Notes: generated by a model not told the origin, from the sequence alone. 64,000 bases of DNA from Liolophura sinensis (GCF_032854445.1 NC_088298.1:17133976-17197975); one strand, 5' to 3'; shown: positions 25,501-36,204, counted from the first letter of the stretch. A program made the numbers and translations.

Positions 25501-28500
25501 TTTTTTCTTTTATTTGAGTGTTATTAAAATGTTAAACTCAAGATTTATTCACTTCTATCAGTTTATAGCTGGAAGAGACCACAGTGCATGCAGAAAACCA
25601 TACATCCACCTTTGGCTAGTTACTCATGAACTCCCTGACATGTGACATATACATGTACTTCATGTAAGACCAAACCATTGAGTATTATACTAAATCATCC
25701 AATTATTTCCTTAATACTGTCTAGCAAATCAAAACATGTACTCATGAACTCTCTAAGGCCTGACATATACTTCGTATTAGTGGAAGGCAGGTGCTCTCCA
25801 CTAACCTTCATGCAAGACCACACAAAAGAACACAACCACTTACTACTTTTTTTTTGATTGGTGTTTTATGCCGTACTCAAGAATATTTCACTTATACGAC
25901 GGCGGCCAGCATTATGGTGGGTGGAAACCGGGCACAGCCCGGGGGAAACCCACGACCATCCGCAGGTTGTTGGCAGACCTTCCCACTTACGGCCCTTACT
26001 ACTTAAATACGCTCTGGGAATTTGAAACCAAAGCATGTACTCACCTTTTCCCTAAAAAACTCTGGTAATAATGGACTTTCATCCAGGATGTCTGAAACGC
26101 ACAGAAGAAAGAACATCAACAACATTTTATGTAGTCTATAGACATGTACTTACTGAAACTGATTGGTTGATTCACTAAAAGAATATTTCAGTTGTTCCAC
26201 AATAGATAGTTTTACAGGCAGAGGAAACCGCTTGAGAACTCAAGAGTATTTCACACTTGGCTTTTTTGCACGTATATGTACAATACCATAAAAATGCAAA
26301 AGTGGTCAGAGGGGTGTCAATCCGTCATTGGCATCAAGCAAAGTAGTTAAATCAGTTTGTGCATTATCTACATGCAATGGTGTGATACTGGCTTTACATA
26401 AAATCAGAATACAAATCCACTGTTTTTCTTTTTTTTTTTTTTTTTTTGGGGGGGGGGGGAAGATGAGGGGTGGAAGGTGGGGTGTTAATGAATTTGACAG
26501 AAAATATTCCAATGGTCGTCTAATTACAAACAGCTAATTTTTGTCTTATTTCCACACTTGAGAATTTCTCACTTTTACAAAGGACAGCCAGGTTGAAGTG
26601 TCTGGAGAAAACCACCAGCCTTTGGCAACTTACTGGTGATCTCTCCCACAGGTAACATACATGTCATAACAAACTGTCTTCAGGTTGCAGCTAACTGCAT
26701 GTAAAAGAGCACACAAGAAAACATGTGCTATCGACCACATCTTGCCACCTTGGCCTCTAGAGCAATGAAAACAGGACGATCATGAAAATTCTCTCTTGAA
26801 GAATGGAACCCAAGTCATATGTGACATTGTGACCCATAACTTGTGTGACTGAATTGTCAGCACCATAATCCCCTCGCTCAGAACCCACGTGGTACGTGAC
26901 ATTGTGACCCATACCTTGTGTGACTGAATTGTAAGCACCATAATCCCCTGGCTTGTGTCTTAAATATCAAACTATTGTACCTACTTATATCAAAATATAC
27001 GTACCAACCAACAGTGAAGACAAAGCACTTCTGCTCACATAAATATAGGAACAGTGGATCAATACAGGCAAAGTACTTACTATGACACGTATCACAGCGA
27101 ACTCCTTTGTGGATAAATTTGGACAGAGTCATATCGAAGTCTGCAATAACCTGGATGAGGGAATTTAGGAAGGATTTTAGTTTTGACAATTATACAAATA
27201 AAAAGTGTGCACCTTAATCACCAAAAGGAAGAAAACGACAACAAATTCAATTACAGCACACTGGTTCAAACCACAGTGGATGGGTTGGATGTTAGTACAT
27301 GCAGATGTATACTGCACCTAGGCAGGGTGTCAGTATACTGCGCCTAGGCAGGGTGTCAGTATATTGCATCTAGGCAGGGTGTCAGTATATTGCATCTAGG
27401 CAGGGTGTCAGTATACTGTGTCTAGGCAGGGTGTCAGTATACTGAGTCTAGGCAGGGTGTCAGTATATTGCATCTAGGCAGGGTGTCAGTATACTGTGTC
27501 TAGGCAGGGTGTCATGTACATGTACATGTGTTAGTGAACATACTGTACATGTATATGTGGAAGTGAACATACTGTACATGTACATGTGGAAGTGAACATA
27601 TTGTACATGTGGAAGTGAGCATACTGTACATGTACATGTGTTAGTGAACATACTGTACATGTACATGTGGAAGTGAACATACTGTACATGTACATGTGGA
27701 AGTGAACATATTGTACATGTGGAAGTGAGCATACTGTACATGTACATGTGGAAGTGAACATACTGTACATGTACATGTGGAAGTGAACACAGTGTACACG
27801 TGGAAGTGAACATATTGTAAATGTACATGTATGTGGAAGTGAACATACTGTACATGCGGAGCACATAAGAATGTATGTGCAGAAACTTGGGATCTTGATG
27901 GAAGTTCTCCATGGTAATTTCTTTAAAATCCTTATCTTTTTTGCTAGCCAGAGTGAAAAAAAAACAAGAATTCCCTGCTGACTAACCCTATTTTTGTGTA
28001 GTTTTGGCTTACCCTCAACAAAAAAATTGTAGGCCTGACCTTTATACTTGTATGTGTTCCAACTATATAAATAAGAAAAAGACTTGCATGTCAGCTACTG
28101 CAGATACTAGTACGTGTATATTATAGAAAACGTACATAAAAATACTTGTATACAGTACCACTGTGACCTTGAGCTACTTATAATATCTCTGCTCACGACC
28201 AGGTAGGTAATTTAACCCATTTCACCATGTACATGTACATACATGCATGTAAATGTCCACTTTTCCTTTCACTTTACCGTAGAAACGTCAGGTCATTTAA
28301 CATTTTTTACTAGGATTGATCTAAATAACACAACTGGTGTGAATATTTATAAATAAAAACCGAACTAATCAGTTAATCATTAGATGTCCGTAAGTATTAT
28401 TATGCAATCAGACAACTGCAATTTTTATACTAAGTCTAGGCAGGGTGTCAGTATACTGTGTCTAGGCAGTGTGTCAGTATACTGTGTCTAGGCAGGGTGT

Positions 28501-31500
28501 CAGTATACTGTGTCTAGGCAGGGTGTCAGTATATTCCATCTAGGCAGGGTGTCAGTATACTAAGTCTAGGCAGGGTGTCAGTATATTGTGTCTAGGCAGG
28601 GTGTCAGTATACTGTGTCTAAACAGGGTGTCAGTATACTGTGTCTAGGCAGGGTGTCAGTATAATGTGTCTAGGCAGGGTGTCAGTATACTGTGTCTAGG
28701 CAGGGTGTCAGTATACTGTGTCTAGGCAGGGTGTCAGTATACTGAGTCCAGGCAGGGTGTCAGTATAATGTGTCTAGGCAGGGTGTAAGTATACTGAGTC
28801 TAGGCAGGGTGTCAGTATACTGTGTCTAGGCAGGGTGTCAGTATACTGTGTCTAGGCAGGGTGTCAGTATACTAAGTCTAGGCAGGGTGTCAGTATAATG
28901 TGTCTAGGCGGGGTGTCAGTATACTGTGACTGGGTGGGGCTTCAGTATAATGTGACTGGATGGGGTGTCTGTACATTGGCTGGCTGCAATGTCAGCACAC
29001 TACGGCGGGGTGGGGTGTCAGTATACTATGGCTGGGTGGGGTGTCAGTACACTATGGCTGGGTGGGGTGAGAGTACACTATGTGTGCACCGAGACAACAC
29101 TGCTTTAGTACATGTAAACAAACCAATCTCTGAGACATCAGAGATTGTAACTTCTAACTTGTAACTTCAAATCTGAATCAGCTTACTTATTCTACTTTGA
29201 AGTTACAAGTTACAAATTGAACTTTTAACTTCTAATTAAAGATCTCCATTTCCCTGTATGTAGTAGACCAGTAAGAGTGTACCTGTAATCTATCAGGCCC
29301 TCCTTCCATCAACTCCTTCAGCATCTCTGTCACTTTTATTTCATCTCTGATATGAATATTGTTCTGCCGTAATTCATCTATCTGAAACACATACAGATAT
29401 AAAAAATAAAACCAAAGTGCAACTTGATTTGCATATTCAGAAATTTGTAAACTTGCCGAGTATTTGTAGCCATAAGGCTTCTAACATACTGTACATGTGT
29501 TAGTGAACATAGTGTACATGTACATGTGGAAGTGAAAATACTGTACATGTATATGTGGAAGTGAACATATTGTACATGTACATGTGGAAGTGAACATACT
29601 GTACATGTACATGTGGAAGTGAACATACTGTACATGTACATGTGAAAATGAACATATTGTACATGTACTTGTGGAAGTGAACATACTGCACATGTACATG
29701 TGGAGGTGAACATACTGTACATGTACATGTGGAAGTGAACATACTGTACATGTACATGTGGAAGTGAACATATTGTACATGTACATGTGGAAGTGAACAT
29801 ATTGTACATGTACATGTGGAAGTGAACATACTGTACATGTACATGTGGAAGTGAACATACTGTACATGTACATGTGTTAGTGAACATACTGTACATGTAC
29901 ATTTGGAAGTGAACATACTGTACATGTACATGTGGAAGTGAACATATTGTACATGTGGAAGTGAGCATACTGTACATGTACATGTGGAAGTGAACATACT
30001 GTACATGTACATGTGGAAGTGAACACAGTGTACACGTGGAAGTGAACATATTGTAAATGTACATGTATGTGGAAGTGAACATACTGTACATGCGGAGCAC
30101 ATAAGAATGTATGTGCAGAAACTTGGGATCTTGATGGAAGTTCTCCATGGTAATTTCTTTAAAATCCTTATCTTTTTTGCTAGCCAGAGTGAAAAAAAAA
30201 CAAGAATTCCCTGCTGACTAACCCTATTTTCGTGTAGTTTTGGCTTACCCTCAACAAAAAATTGTAGGCCTGACCTTTATACTTGTATGTGTTCCAACTA
30301 TGTAAAATAAGAAAAAGACTTGCATGTCAGCTACTGCAGTACGTGTATATTATAGAAAACATACATAAAAATACTTGTATACAGTACCACTGTGACCTTG
30401 ATCCACTTATAATATCTCTGCTCACGACCAGGTAGGTAATTTAACCCATTTCACCATGTACATGTACATACATGCATGTAAATGTCCACTTTTCCTTTCA
30501 CTTTACCGTAGAAACGTCAGGTCATTTAACATTTTTTACTAGGATTGATCTAATAACACAACTGGTATGAATATTTATATATAAAAACTGAACTAATCAG
30601 TCAATCATTAGATGTCCGTAAGTATTATTATGCAATCAGACAACCGCAATTTTCTTAAAGAATCAAGGTGATTATTTGCTTGCACATATCAATTTATTTT
30701 TTTTTATTTATTTATTTTATTTGTGTTTTTGAATACGCCGTACTTAATATTCTCACTTACACAACAACGGCCAGTATTACGATGGCCGGCAACCTGGCGG
30801 GAAACCCATGGCTCTCCGCAAGTTGCTGGCAGACCCACATACATGTATGGCCATAAAGGCCAGCAAGAGTTGGACTGCAATGGTGAGAGGGTCATTGAGC
30901 CGTGATGGCACACTGACCACTCTCAGATCCCTGTGCATGTAATTATAAAGTAATTTTATTAAAATTTCATTTATTACATGACATGTCAATCCTGAAACTT
31001 GGATCAGTAGTTTTGTTTTGTAGCTCAATTTAAGAACTAGAGCTCAGGCATGTGTGTGAGGAGATAAGACATGCATAAGGTGAACACAAGTGATTGACAG
31101 GTGTGGTGATCACAGTGTAAACTGAATCACATGTTCAGTGTGGGCCAAACTCTAGTCAGGCAGGTGTGTAACACTAGTCAGGTTGACATCAGCAAAATTA
31201 AACTACTATAGTACCTGTACAATGTACCCAGCCCCAGCATCATGAAGCGCTCTCACAGACTTATTAAAGTGAGACTTTCTCATCCCTTTAAAATTGTTAT
31301 TTCTAACGTAATAAAGACGCAAATATTTCTTGATAACGTAAATTCTGGTTAACATATGGTACACCAAATTTCAGCTAAAATAATGAAAAGGAATGTACGA
31401 AATTTAATGATTAAAAGATTGACTTAAGCCTAATGTGGTTCTTGATCCTGGGACCAGTACTCATGTATACTTGTGTATTTGATTTATTTATTGGATTGGT

Positions 31501-34500
31501 GTTTTATGTCGTACTCAGGAATACTTCCCTTATACGACAACGGCCAGCATTATGGTAGGTGGAGTTCGGGCGAAACCCATGACCATCCACAGGTTGCTGT
31601 CAGTCCTTCCCATGTACAGCCGGAGAGGAAACCAGCATGAGCTGGACTTGAACTCACGGCAGTTGTGTATGCATATGTATGCTTGGGTTTTTACCACATA
31701 CTTATCAAATTTTCAGTTATATGACAACGAGGGGTCATTATCTCAAAATGAAGTGCCAGCGGCTAGCACTGTATTTAGAAATTAGGTGAATCACAGTTCA
31801 AGTACATGTACCTTTGCTAACCAGTGAAAAAAAGGAGATTTGGTAGCAAGGCTAAGAGCAAAGGAGCTTGCCTGTAGGAGACACAAGAATGCAAAACTTC
31901 AGCTCAGTGTATGAAGTACTTAAAAACATTTACCATTTAACATGAATGGATCCTAATGCACATCAGACTATATGTACCATGCTGTATACATTTGAATTCA
32001 GGAGTAGCACTCCTCGTGTAAAGGCGCCTACATGACCAAGTGAAGCTTGATTTGACTTGGATGTTTTACTGATAATATTTCGGTTATACAATGGTGGACT
32101 GATGTGCATGCAGAGTGTTGAAGATCTAATAATTCGTCTTCTTTCATTAGAACATGTACACAGTGGTGGGTTGAAAACAACTCTCAGGATTCCTGCATGC
32201 GACACTGTTAACATGCATGTGTTGTTCATCTGTGTATAAAAGGTTAAAATAATGGGAGGCGCTGCAACATTGGGAACTGTGTCCAGGCTTGTACATGTCC
32301 ACAAAAACTCAATTACCAACAGATAATAGCTAGCAGCCAGTTTAAGACTCTCAGCCAAAAAGAAGCATGTACCTGCACAGGTGTCAATACAGGTGAGACA
32401 AAAGTAACCAAAGACATGCACTATGTACCCAACATAACGTTACACACCTACATGTACATCGTGTGCAGTGACTTGGTCAGTCTAAGAAAAAAACATTTGT
32501 ATTTGTATAGTTAAAAAGTTAAATAAACAGCTGACATGACCTTGTACAGGTATGTTTGTTTATAAAGCAGGTAACATGTGTAAGAACAGAACATGCACTT
32601 GAAGACATGTCCCGGCCATTTGCACTAAATTATCTGTACACATGACAAATACAATACATGTTCATATGTATGTACAGGTACATGTGTGTACAGGTACATT
32701 TGTGTACAGGCATATGTGTGTACAGGTACATGTATGTACAAGTACACGTGTGTACAGGTACATGTATATACAGGTACATCTATGTACAGGTACATGTGTA
32801 TACAGTTATATGTATGTACAAGTATACGTGTGTACAGGTACAGGTATATGCATGCACAGGTGTATATATGTACAGTTACACATGTGTAAAGGTATATGTA
32901 TGCACAGGTACACGTGTGTAAAGGTACACGTGTGTGCAGGTACACGTATGCACAGGTACACGTGTGTGGGCAAGTGTGTGGGCTTGTACATCTATGTACA
33001 GGTACATGTGTGTAAAGGTACATGTATGTACAGGTACACATGTGTACAGGTACATCTATGTACAGGTACACATGTGTACAGGTATATCCTACTTGAATTT
33101 CTTCAACCTTCTTTCAAGTTTAAAGGATATATGAAAAGTTTTGGTTTTATTTCTTAATGTGCAGATTATAATGTGTAATAACACATAACAGTACAAACAA
33201 ATTTTTCAACTTTCACTTTGGCGAGTAAAAATGGCTTCAAAGAACAGTTTTCTTAAGACCTCAATTTGGAAAATAAGTAGCTTGCAGCAGTAACCTCAAA
33301 GATGATTCCTGTTTAAAAAGAATTGTGCAGGGGACAGACCGAATGGGTCTGGACAAATTGGGGCGGGGTGTGTGCGTGAACTGACCAAAATGGGGTGGGT
33401 GTAGGGGCGCGGAGGGGGTGCTAAGCTGGCCTGAAGATGCCAAGCAGTATCTATGTACATGTCACCTTGCCCACACTGTAGTGACACGGTTCACCGGGCC
33501 CAGGGCACTTTGGAGGTGTTCCCTGAGTTCCGAGCAAGATCAAGGAAAATGTAATTTCAGAAAAAATCTGACCTTTGAAGGGAAATATGCATAAAATAGA
33601 GGGGTAATTAACAGGTATAAAAATACCCCATAAAACGAAATTTTTTTCACAAATATTCCGGTGCATAATTTTCTTCATTTGGTATACAAACGTAATCTTT
33701 GTTTAATAGTTCCTTTGTATGTATAGTTTCAGAGCAACCTTGAAGGCAATTTATCCACTTGAAAAAAAATACACTGCAGATTTTTCTGTATCCAATCAAA
33801 TTCTTATCTATTATTTTAGAATACCCGAAACTTGACCCGAAATATTCGACTGAAATGTTAGCCACCGTGACTAACACAAAACTGTCACCAGATGTGTACT
33901 TCAGGATTACTTGCTGGAGAAAATGTTAGGTCTGGAAGGTAGACAATGAACATCAGAGCCTGCAGATGATGACACCACGCTAAAGAACACAGAAGTTACA
34001 ATGGCGAGTTTGTAACAACACAACCACGACATAAAATAGTTTAATCAAACATGTTTTTCTGACAGAAATTTTTCATTTAAGCCGGGTTCTCTGCACACTG
34101 TTAAGATAACCATGCTAGACACATGGTCTCCATGGTGCTCCAGGTCAGTCAATGTCCTGCTGAGCAGAAAGCAGATGTAATTTCAGATTAAATTCTCCCC
34201 AGGAAGGAAATGAGCAAGTCTATTGATACTGGCGGGAGGATTACTCGACTGGTCGATGTTTTTGTGCCATTACAGTAGCCTAAATCATTACCATGTACCT
34301 GTAGTCTTTAATATATCATTTTAACCCTGCAAATAGTTTAGGTACATTGCACACGTACGAGTCTGATGTTCTCCACAAAGCAATTACTTCAGCTATTCTT
34401 CTAGGTAAATACTGAATATTTGATGTCATTCATGAATATGTAGCTGAATATTTGATTTCATTCATGAATATGTAGATGGTTTTTTTTTTTGGCCAAAAAT

Positions 34501-35927
34501 CTGTGGTGTAGCCTCTTTTTAATATTTTCATCCTGGCAATACATGTAAGTTATCATGTAGGTTAAAATCAGTGCTCTGACAAAAATCACACTTTTGACAG
34601 AGAAATGCCAAACAAAAACAGGGTATCAAGTACTCGAGAGGACCAGGGGCTTGTTTCACAAAGATTACACAGCTCTGCGTGCACGTACATGTAGTTACCA
34701 TGGCAACATAATACCCACAGTACTTGTTGCCATGGAAGTTGGGTGCTTGCAGCACTGCGCACGCTTTGTTAAACAGGCACCTCACCCGCTTTCACCAAAT
34801 TTTGCAAAACTGATATCTCTACCCTCTTTCTTGACAACCTCATATTTCTGGATCAGATATTCATGAATGTTGGAATAAAACAGCAAGAATTATGAAAAAT
34901 TTATACAGGTAAGTAAATGTATTTGTGAAGCCTCTTTGTGAAAATGCATTGTAATTGGCCCAGGCTCAGATAAATGCCCCTTTGAAGATATAAATATTCT
35001 TTATTAAAATGGAAGTATGCAATGACAGTGCATGAATATTCATAGCGGGAATGCAAAGACAGTGCATGAATATTCATAGCCAGACTAAGTATATACACGC
35101 ACAACCAGCAAGGTTTTTGTGAAATCCTGTATAAATACAGGCACATGTATCTGATCGGATTAAAATGGGCTCTGAGAATTAGCGCTCTTTTAGAGGTTGA
35201 AAGGGGTTTTATAAGAACAGTCAATGTAGATGTATTTCAACTCATGTATGCACTCAGAAATCAATGCAAATTAATTTTAGAGAAATTTAAATACAACTAC
35301 TGCATCTTTCAAATGACCTAAAATTTCATTCATTTGACCATTAATAAGCCATTCTGCCTCAGTTTATTAAGAGTTCTACTGATCTTATCAATAGAAAGGT
35401 GTTTTGAAGTTTGTTTGGAGACAAGAATGATGTCTTACTGGGAAAAAAAATGTCAGTTTCAGCACCAGAAATACATGCACATGTGATTTATTTATTTATT
35501 TATCTGATTGGTGTTTTACGCCGTACTCAAGAATATTTCACTTATACGACAGCAGCCAGCATTATGGTGGGTGGAAACCGGGCACAGCCCGGGGGAAACC
35601 CATGACCTTTCGCAGGTTGCTGCCAGGCCTTCCCACGTACATCAAGAGAGGAAGCCAGTATGAGTTGGACTTGAACTCACAGCGACCGCATTGGTGAGAG
35701 ACTGCTGGGTCATCACGCTGCTCTAGCGTGCTAACCAACTGAGCCACGGAGGCCCCCACATGTGATATAATTTAAACATATACATGTATTTGCCTCTAAA
35801 AACATGACATTTTCATGTTTATTGGTCAAACACAGTATTGTCCCGAATTTTTTTTTTTGTTTAATTTATTCATTCCATAGTTAATGTACACATAAGTGTG
35901 AAAGAAATTGAGACTTACCAAATCCAT
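13449..35927 (-). CDS. NT5C3B: Cytosolic 5'-nucleotidase III (NT5C3B-like), nine coding exons
   Basis: The gene is joined from nine exons on the complementary strand: 35927-35919, 29381-29283, 27150-27081, 26091-26045, 25389-25304, 23606-23517, 17766-17604, 16582-16382 and 13562-13449. Together they give 879 nt, 292 residues plus stop, with every intron GT-AG and every phase consistent. The length matches vertebrate NT5C3 (about 290-300). Haloacid-dehalogenase motifs are all present: [12 protein letters not shown] (nucleophile D40, acid D42), IFSAGLGD (S155) and [12 protein letters not shown] (D229, D233). The enzyme dephosphorylates nucleoside monophosphates in the cytosol. The pair W104-W105 (VEWW) matches the IIIB type, which prefers 7-methyl-GMP from cap turnover, rather than the WY of IIIA; that assignment is inference. 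The start ATG is chosen because it opens the frame MDLIDELRQN, aligning with the family N-terminus. Confidence 0.93.
13627..13999 (-). mobile_element. Family B SINE with 11-bp target-site duplication
   Basis: Flanked by tattacattga at 13616-13626 and 14000-14010. On the complementary strand it opens with a tRNA-like head (ccggcccggatagcacagtt, then ggtagagcgtccgc) and ends in the tcactcactcact-rich 3' end. It lies in the last NT5C3 intron, about 65 bp from the final exon. Confidence 0.9.
14296..16170. repeat. 107-bp higher-order minisatellite resembling an NT5C3 exon edge
   Basis: About seventeen units of roughly 107 bp, each made of two related half-units of about 53 bp. Half-unit 1 contains accttatgatttaggaaacc then tactttgacaatacgctagc. 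Half-unit 2 contains tatcttatgacttaggaaac then ggttttgaggaataggctag. The first half-unit aligns with the exon 8 end and donor at 16380-16420 (accttgtgatttaggaagcc, tattttgagaatgtgctt), differing at about six of the first 36 positions. It ends in a poly(A)-like run at 16169. Confidence 0.92.
16382..16582 (-). CDS. NT5C3B: NT5C3 exon 8, catalytic motif IV
   Basis: 67 codons, phase 0 at both ends: [20 protein letters not shown] through [20 protein letters not shown] to [17 protein letters not shown] binds Mg2+ through its aspartates in this family. Acceptor ttttccag, donor CACAAG|gtaaac. The last 40 or so bases of this exon plus its donor recur as the 107-bp array at 14296-16170. Confidence 0.95.
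16583..17603. other. NT5C3 intron 7, no other feature
   Basis: Short AT-rich intron between exons 8 and 7. The open frames of 87 and 130 codons show no family features and overlap each other on opposite strands, so they are taken as chance. Confidence 0.6.
17604..17766 (-). CDS. NT5C3B: NT5C3 exon 7, catalytic motif II
   Basis: 54 codons including [27 protein letters not shown] (motif II serine in FSAG) and [12 protein letters not shown]. Acceptor gtattttcag, donor GAAGAG|gtgagt. Confidence 0.95.
18345..21366. repeat. 39-bp minisatellite, about 77 copies, open on both strands
   Basis: Unit contains ggacatctcattctgctata and ends acaccttattctgcatt. The period of 39 is a multiple of three and the unit has no stop in one frame of each strand. 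A 1010-codon frame therefore runs along the complementary strand (13-residue unit [13 protein letters not shown]) and a 708-codon frame along the + strand (unit [13 protein letters not shown]). It lies wholly in an NT5C3 intron, with no splice context or non-repeat domain, so it is annotated as a repeat and not as a gene. Variants (cacagg/cattgg, tcattc/tatgct) recur in register and suggest higher-order blocks. Confidence 0.95.
21488..21540 (+). mobile_element. Family A SINE tail fragment
   Basis: Only the 3' end is left: cttgagtacagcacaaaaca, ccaatcaaatag, and a short aaat tail. Confidence 0.7.
21868..21960. repeat. 21-bp ATGCAC/TATACGTC tandem repeat
   Basis: Four units like cagtatatacgtctatatgc, with flanking catgtacatg palindromes. 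The short open frames on both strands here are repeat artefacts. Confidence 0.75.
22019..22234. mobile_element. MITE-like element, ctaattcttcaaccttttc type
   Basis: Left end actgtaattcttcaaccttt, right end ggttgaggaatttgggta. The interior holds ttattcaagcatattctgaa, ttttgtctccaaaatca-like sequence and ttgcactgaaagttgctctt, as in other copies. Confidence 0.78.
22403..22515 (-). mobile_element. Family A SINE, truncated, reverse orientation
   Basis: Tail complement aatttatttatatgattgat, then gccgtactcaagaatatttt, and body up to gaggaaacccacac. The head half is missing. Confidence 0.8.
23010..23356. repeat. 34-bp tandem repeat near NT5C3 exon 6
   Basis: About ten units built on atcactgaaatggctgtaag followed by tgccatcatgcaag. 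On the gene strand each unit carries cacttacagccatttcag, so acceptor-like acag and ttcag recur, but without a polypyrimidine tract. Confidence 0.88.
23517..23606 (-). CDS. NT5C3B: NT5C3 exon 6
   Basis: Completes W104, then [20 protein letters not shown] and MVRDSKAKL, ending inside the codon for R134. Acceptor gactttcag, donor TTGAG|gtattc. A 34-bp tandem array lies about 160 bp beyond its donor. Confidence 0.92.
24481..24828 (-). mobile_element. Family B SINE, reverse orientation
   Basis: Runs from gcttggggtttaacgtcgta through aacaatttttcagtcagatg to ctgccaactgtgctatcggt, the complement of a tRNA-like head. It lies in an NT5C3 intron. Confidence 0.85.
25304..25389 (-). CDS. NT5C3B: NT5C3 exon 5
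   Basis: Reads [20 protein letters not shown] then EKYPYMVE and the first two bases of W104. The YFAIETDP and EKYPYMVEW segments are diagnostic of NT5C3. Donor AATG|gtgaga. Confidence 0.93.
25848..25997 (-). mobile_element. Family A SINE, truncated in the head half
   Basis: Closely matches the consensus from the tail side (gattggtgttttatgccgta) through accgggcacagcccggggga to cttcccacttacggccc, where it stops. The tail is a T run. Confidence 0.85.
26045..26091 (-). CDS. NT5C3B: NT5C3 exon 4
   Basis: Only 47 nt. It completes N60 and reads [15 protein letters not shown]. Acceptor gcgtttcag, donor AAAAG|gtgagt. Recognised by phase and by similarity to the NILDNSK-like segment of the family. 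Confidence 0.9.
26092..27080. other. NT5C3 intron 3 with simple runs
   Basis: Includes a T(17)G(9)-like run at about 26428-26459 and a diverged 90-bp duplication at about 26810-26955 (cataacttgtgtgactgaat / catac-cttgtgtgactgaat). No gene was seen. Confidence 0.6.
27081..27150 (-). CDS. NT5C3B: NT5C3 exon 3, catalytic motif I
   Basis: Encodes [20 protein letters not shown] and TCH. The two aspartates of DFDMT are the phosphate-transfer nucleophile and its acid/base partner. Phase 0 to phase 1; acceptor ctcatccag, donor CATA|gtaagt. Confidence 0.95.
27310..27515. repeat. 26-bp tandem repeat, first block
   Basis: About eight units of tctaggcagggtgtcagtat plus a short actgtg/attgca end. Same unit as the array at 28434-28930. 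Confidence 0.9.
27520..27860. repeat. 29-bp CATGTACATG tandem repeat, first block
   Basis: About twelve units of gtggaagtgaacatactgta followed by catgtacat. Open frames of 111-150 codons across it are periodic artefacts rich in CTMYMYS-like residues. Confidence 0.88.
27861..28430. repeat. Duplicated unique segment, copy 1
   Basis: About 570 bp, from gcggagcacataagaatgta to gcaatcagacaactgcaatt. It matches 30090-30660 almost base for base, with small indels (for example an extra a in the aaaaaat run and agatactagt present only in one copy). Confidence 0.88.
28434..28930. repeat. 26-bp tandem repeat, second block
   Basis: About nineteen units of tctaggcagggtgtcagtat. It decays after 28930 into ctgggtggggtgtcagtac-like units up to about 29070, shortly before NT5C3 exon 2. 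Confidence 0.9.
29283..29381 (-). CDS. NT5C3B: NT5C3 exon 2, N-terminal helices
   Basis: 33 codons, phase 0 at both ends. Reads from [20 protein letters not shown] to GGPDRLQ, the cap-like N-terminal region before the catalytic DxD motif. Acceptor gtgtttcag and donor CAG|gtacac. The flanking introns hold duplicated repeat blocks on both sides. Confidence 0.9.
29485..30090. repeat. 29-bp CATGTACATG tandem repeat, second block
   Basis: About twenty-one units of the same kind as 27520-27860. The distal end (tgtacacgtggaagtgaaca, then gtaaatgtacatgtatgtgg) is identical in both blocks, so this end was part of the duplicated unit. Confidence 0.88.
30091..30660. repeat. Duplicated unique segment, copy 2
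   Basis: Partner of 27861-28430. High identity implies a recent duplication. It begins in NT5C3 intron 1, upstream of exon 2 on the gene strand, whereas copy 1 is downstream of exon 2. Confidence 0.88.
30697..30910 (-). mobile_element. Family A SINE, reverse, diverged
   Basis: Starts with T-rich tail complement and gaatacgccgtacttaatat, runs through gttgctggcagacccacata, and ends near ggtcattgagccgtgatggc. It lies in NT5C3 intron 1. Confidence 0.75.
31481..31668 (-). mobile_element. Family A SINE, reverse, head-truncated
   Basis: Matches from gatttatttattggattggt through caggttgctgtcagtccttc to ggacttgaactcacggcagt, then joins a short family B fragment. Confidence 0.82.
31672..31750 (-). 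mobile_element. Family B SINE fragment
   Basis: Contains tgcttgggtttttaccacat, acttatcaaattttcagtta and tatgacaacgagg, the 3' end of family B. It directly abuts the family A copy, so one may have inserted in the other. Confidence 0.6.
32670..33090. repeat. 16-bp GTACAGGTACATGTGT tandem repeat
   Basis: About twenty-six units of gtacaggtacatgtgt and variants (gtat, ctat, cacgtg). The unit is close to its own reverse complement around GTACATGTAC, so the array can fold. All open frames across it on both strands are periodic artefacts ([11 protein letters not shown]-like). Confidence 0.9.
33091..35480. other. NT5C3 intron 1, no gene seen
   Basis: AT-rich intronic DNA. A duplicated stretch at about 34410-34480 repeats ctgaatatttgatNtcattc and atgaatatgtag. 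Another duplicate at about 35022-35090 repeats aNtgcaaNgacagtgcatga and atattcatag. No coding or RNA gene signal could be supported. Confidence 0.5.
35488..35756 (-). mobile_element. Family A SINE, full length, near consensus
   Basis: Flanked by cacatgtgat at 35478-35487 and 35757-35766. Complementary-strand head gggcctccgtggctcagttg, then gttagcacgctagagcag; B-box region tgtgagttcaagtcc; body; four-unit aaat tail. Its sharp ends and near-consensus sequence suggest a young insertion. It lies about 160 bp from the NT5C3 start exon. Confidence 0.95.
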
Positions 35928-35965
35928 GGCACCTGAGTGTGTTAGCTTAACCAGGTTTGTCTTTC
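35919..35965 (-). CDS. NT5C3B: NT5C3 exon with start codon
   Basis: Bounded by acceptor aatttacag and donor TTTG|gtaagt. The ATG at 35927-35925 starts MDL and then joins exon 2 in phase 0. The rest of the exon is 5' UTR. The frame upstream of this ATG is open within the exon, so an upstream start on an unseen exon cannot be excluded. Confidence 0.75.
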
Positions 35966-36204
35966 CTGTAAATTTCTATTAGCTCAGAAGATTGGGGGAA
36001 TGTGTCTCACCCGGGTCGATAACAATCTGGAACATATACAGTATACATAAATCAACTTTGCACATTTTAAGTATAAGAACACATACATGCAAACACACAT
36101 GCAATAGTGTCAGGTAATTGGTCTAAAGTCAGTTTCCACTAAGTATAGTTTTACACACTCCTCTGGTCCTACATGATAAAAGATTTTCAGTCCTCACGTA
36201 CCCT

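Noticed and set aside
27460-30148. Long C/T/Y/M-rich frames (150, 200 and 256 codons) on the - strand
   Set aside because: They follow the 29-bp CATGTACATG arrays and exist in several overlapping frames, as expected for a simple repeat.
32625-33157. Repetitive Y/C/T/V frames on both strands
   Set aside because: Artefact of the 16-bp GTACAGGTACATGTGT array; open frames occur on both strands at once.
35700-35756. tRNA gene suggested by a box A and box B in reverse orientation
   Set aside because: It is the head of a family A SINE with target-site duplications, and the same head recurs in many copies with mutations that break a tRNA fold.
36019-36034. A 16-nt micro-exon of NT5C3 (acceptor gttccag, donor gtgaga on the - strand)
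   Set aside because: Including it does not restore the frame between the 40167 exon and the start exon, and it is too short to support alone.
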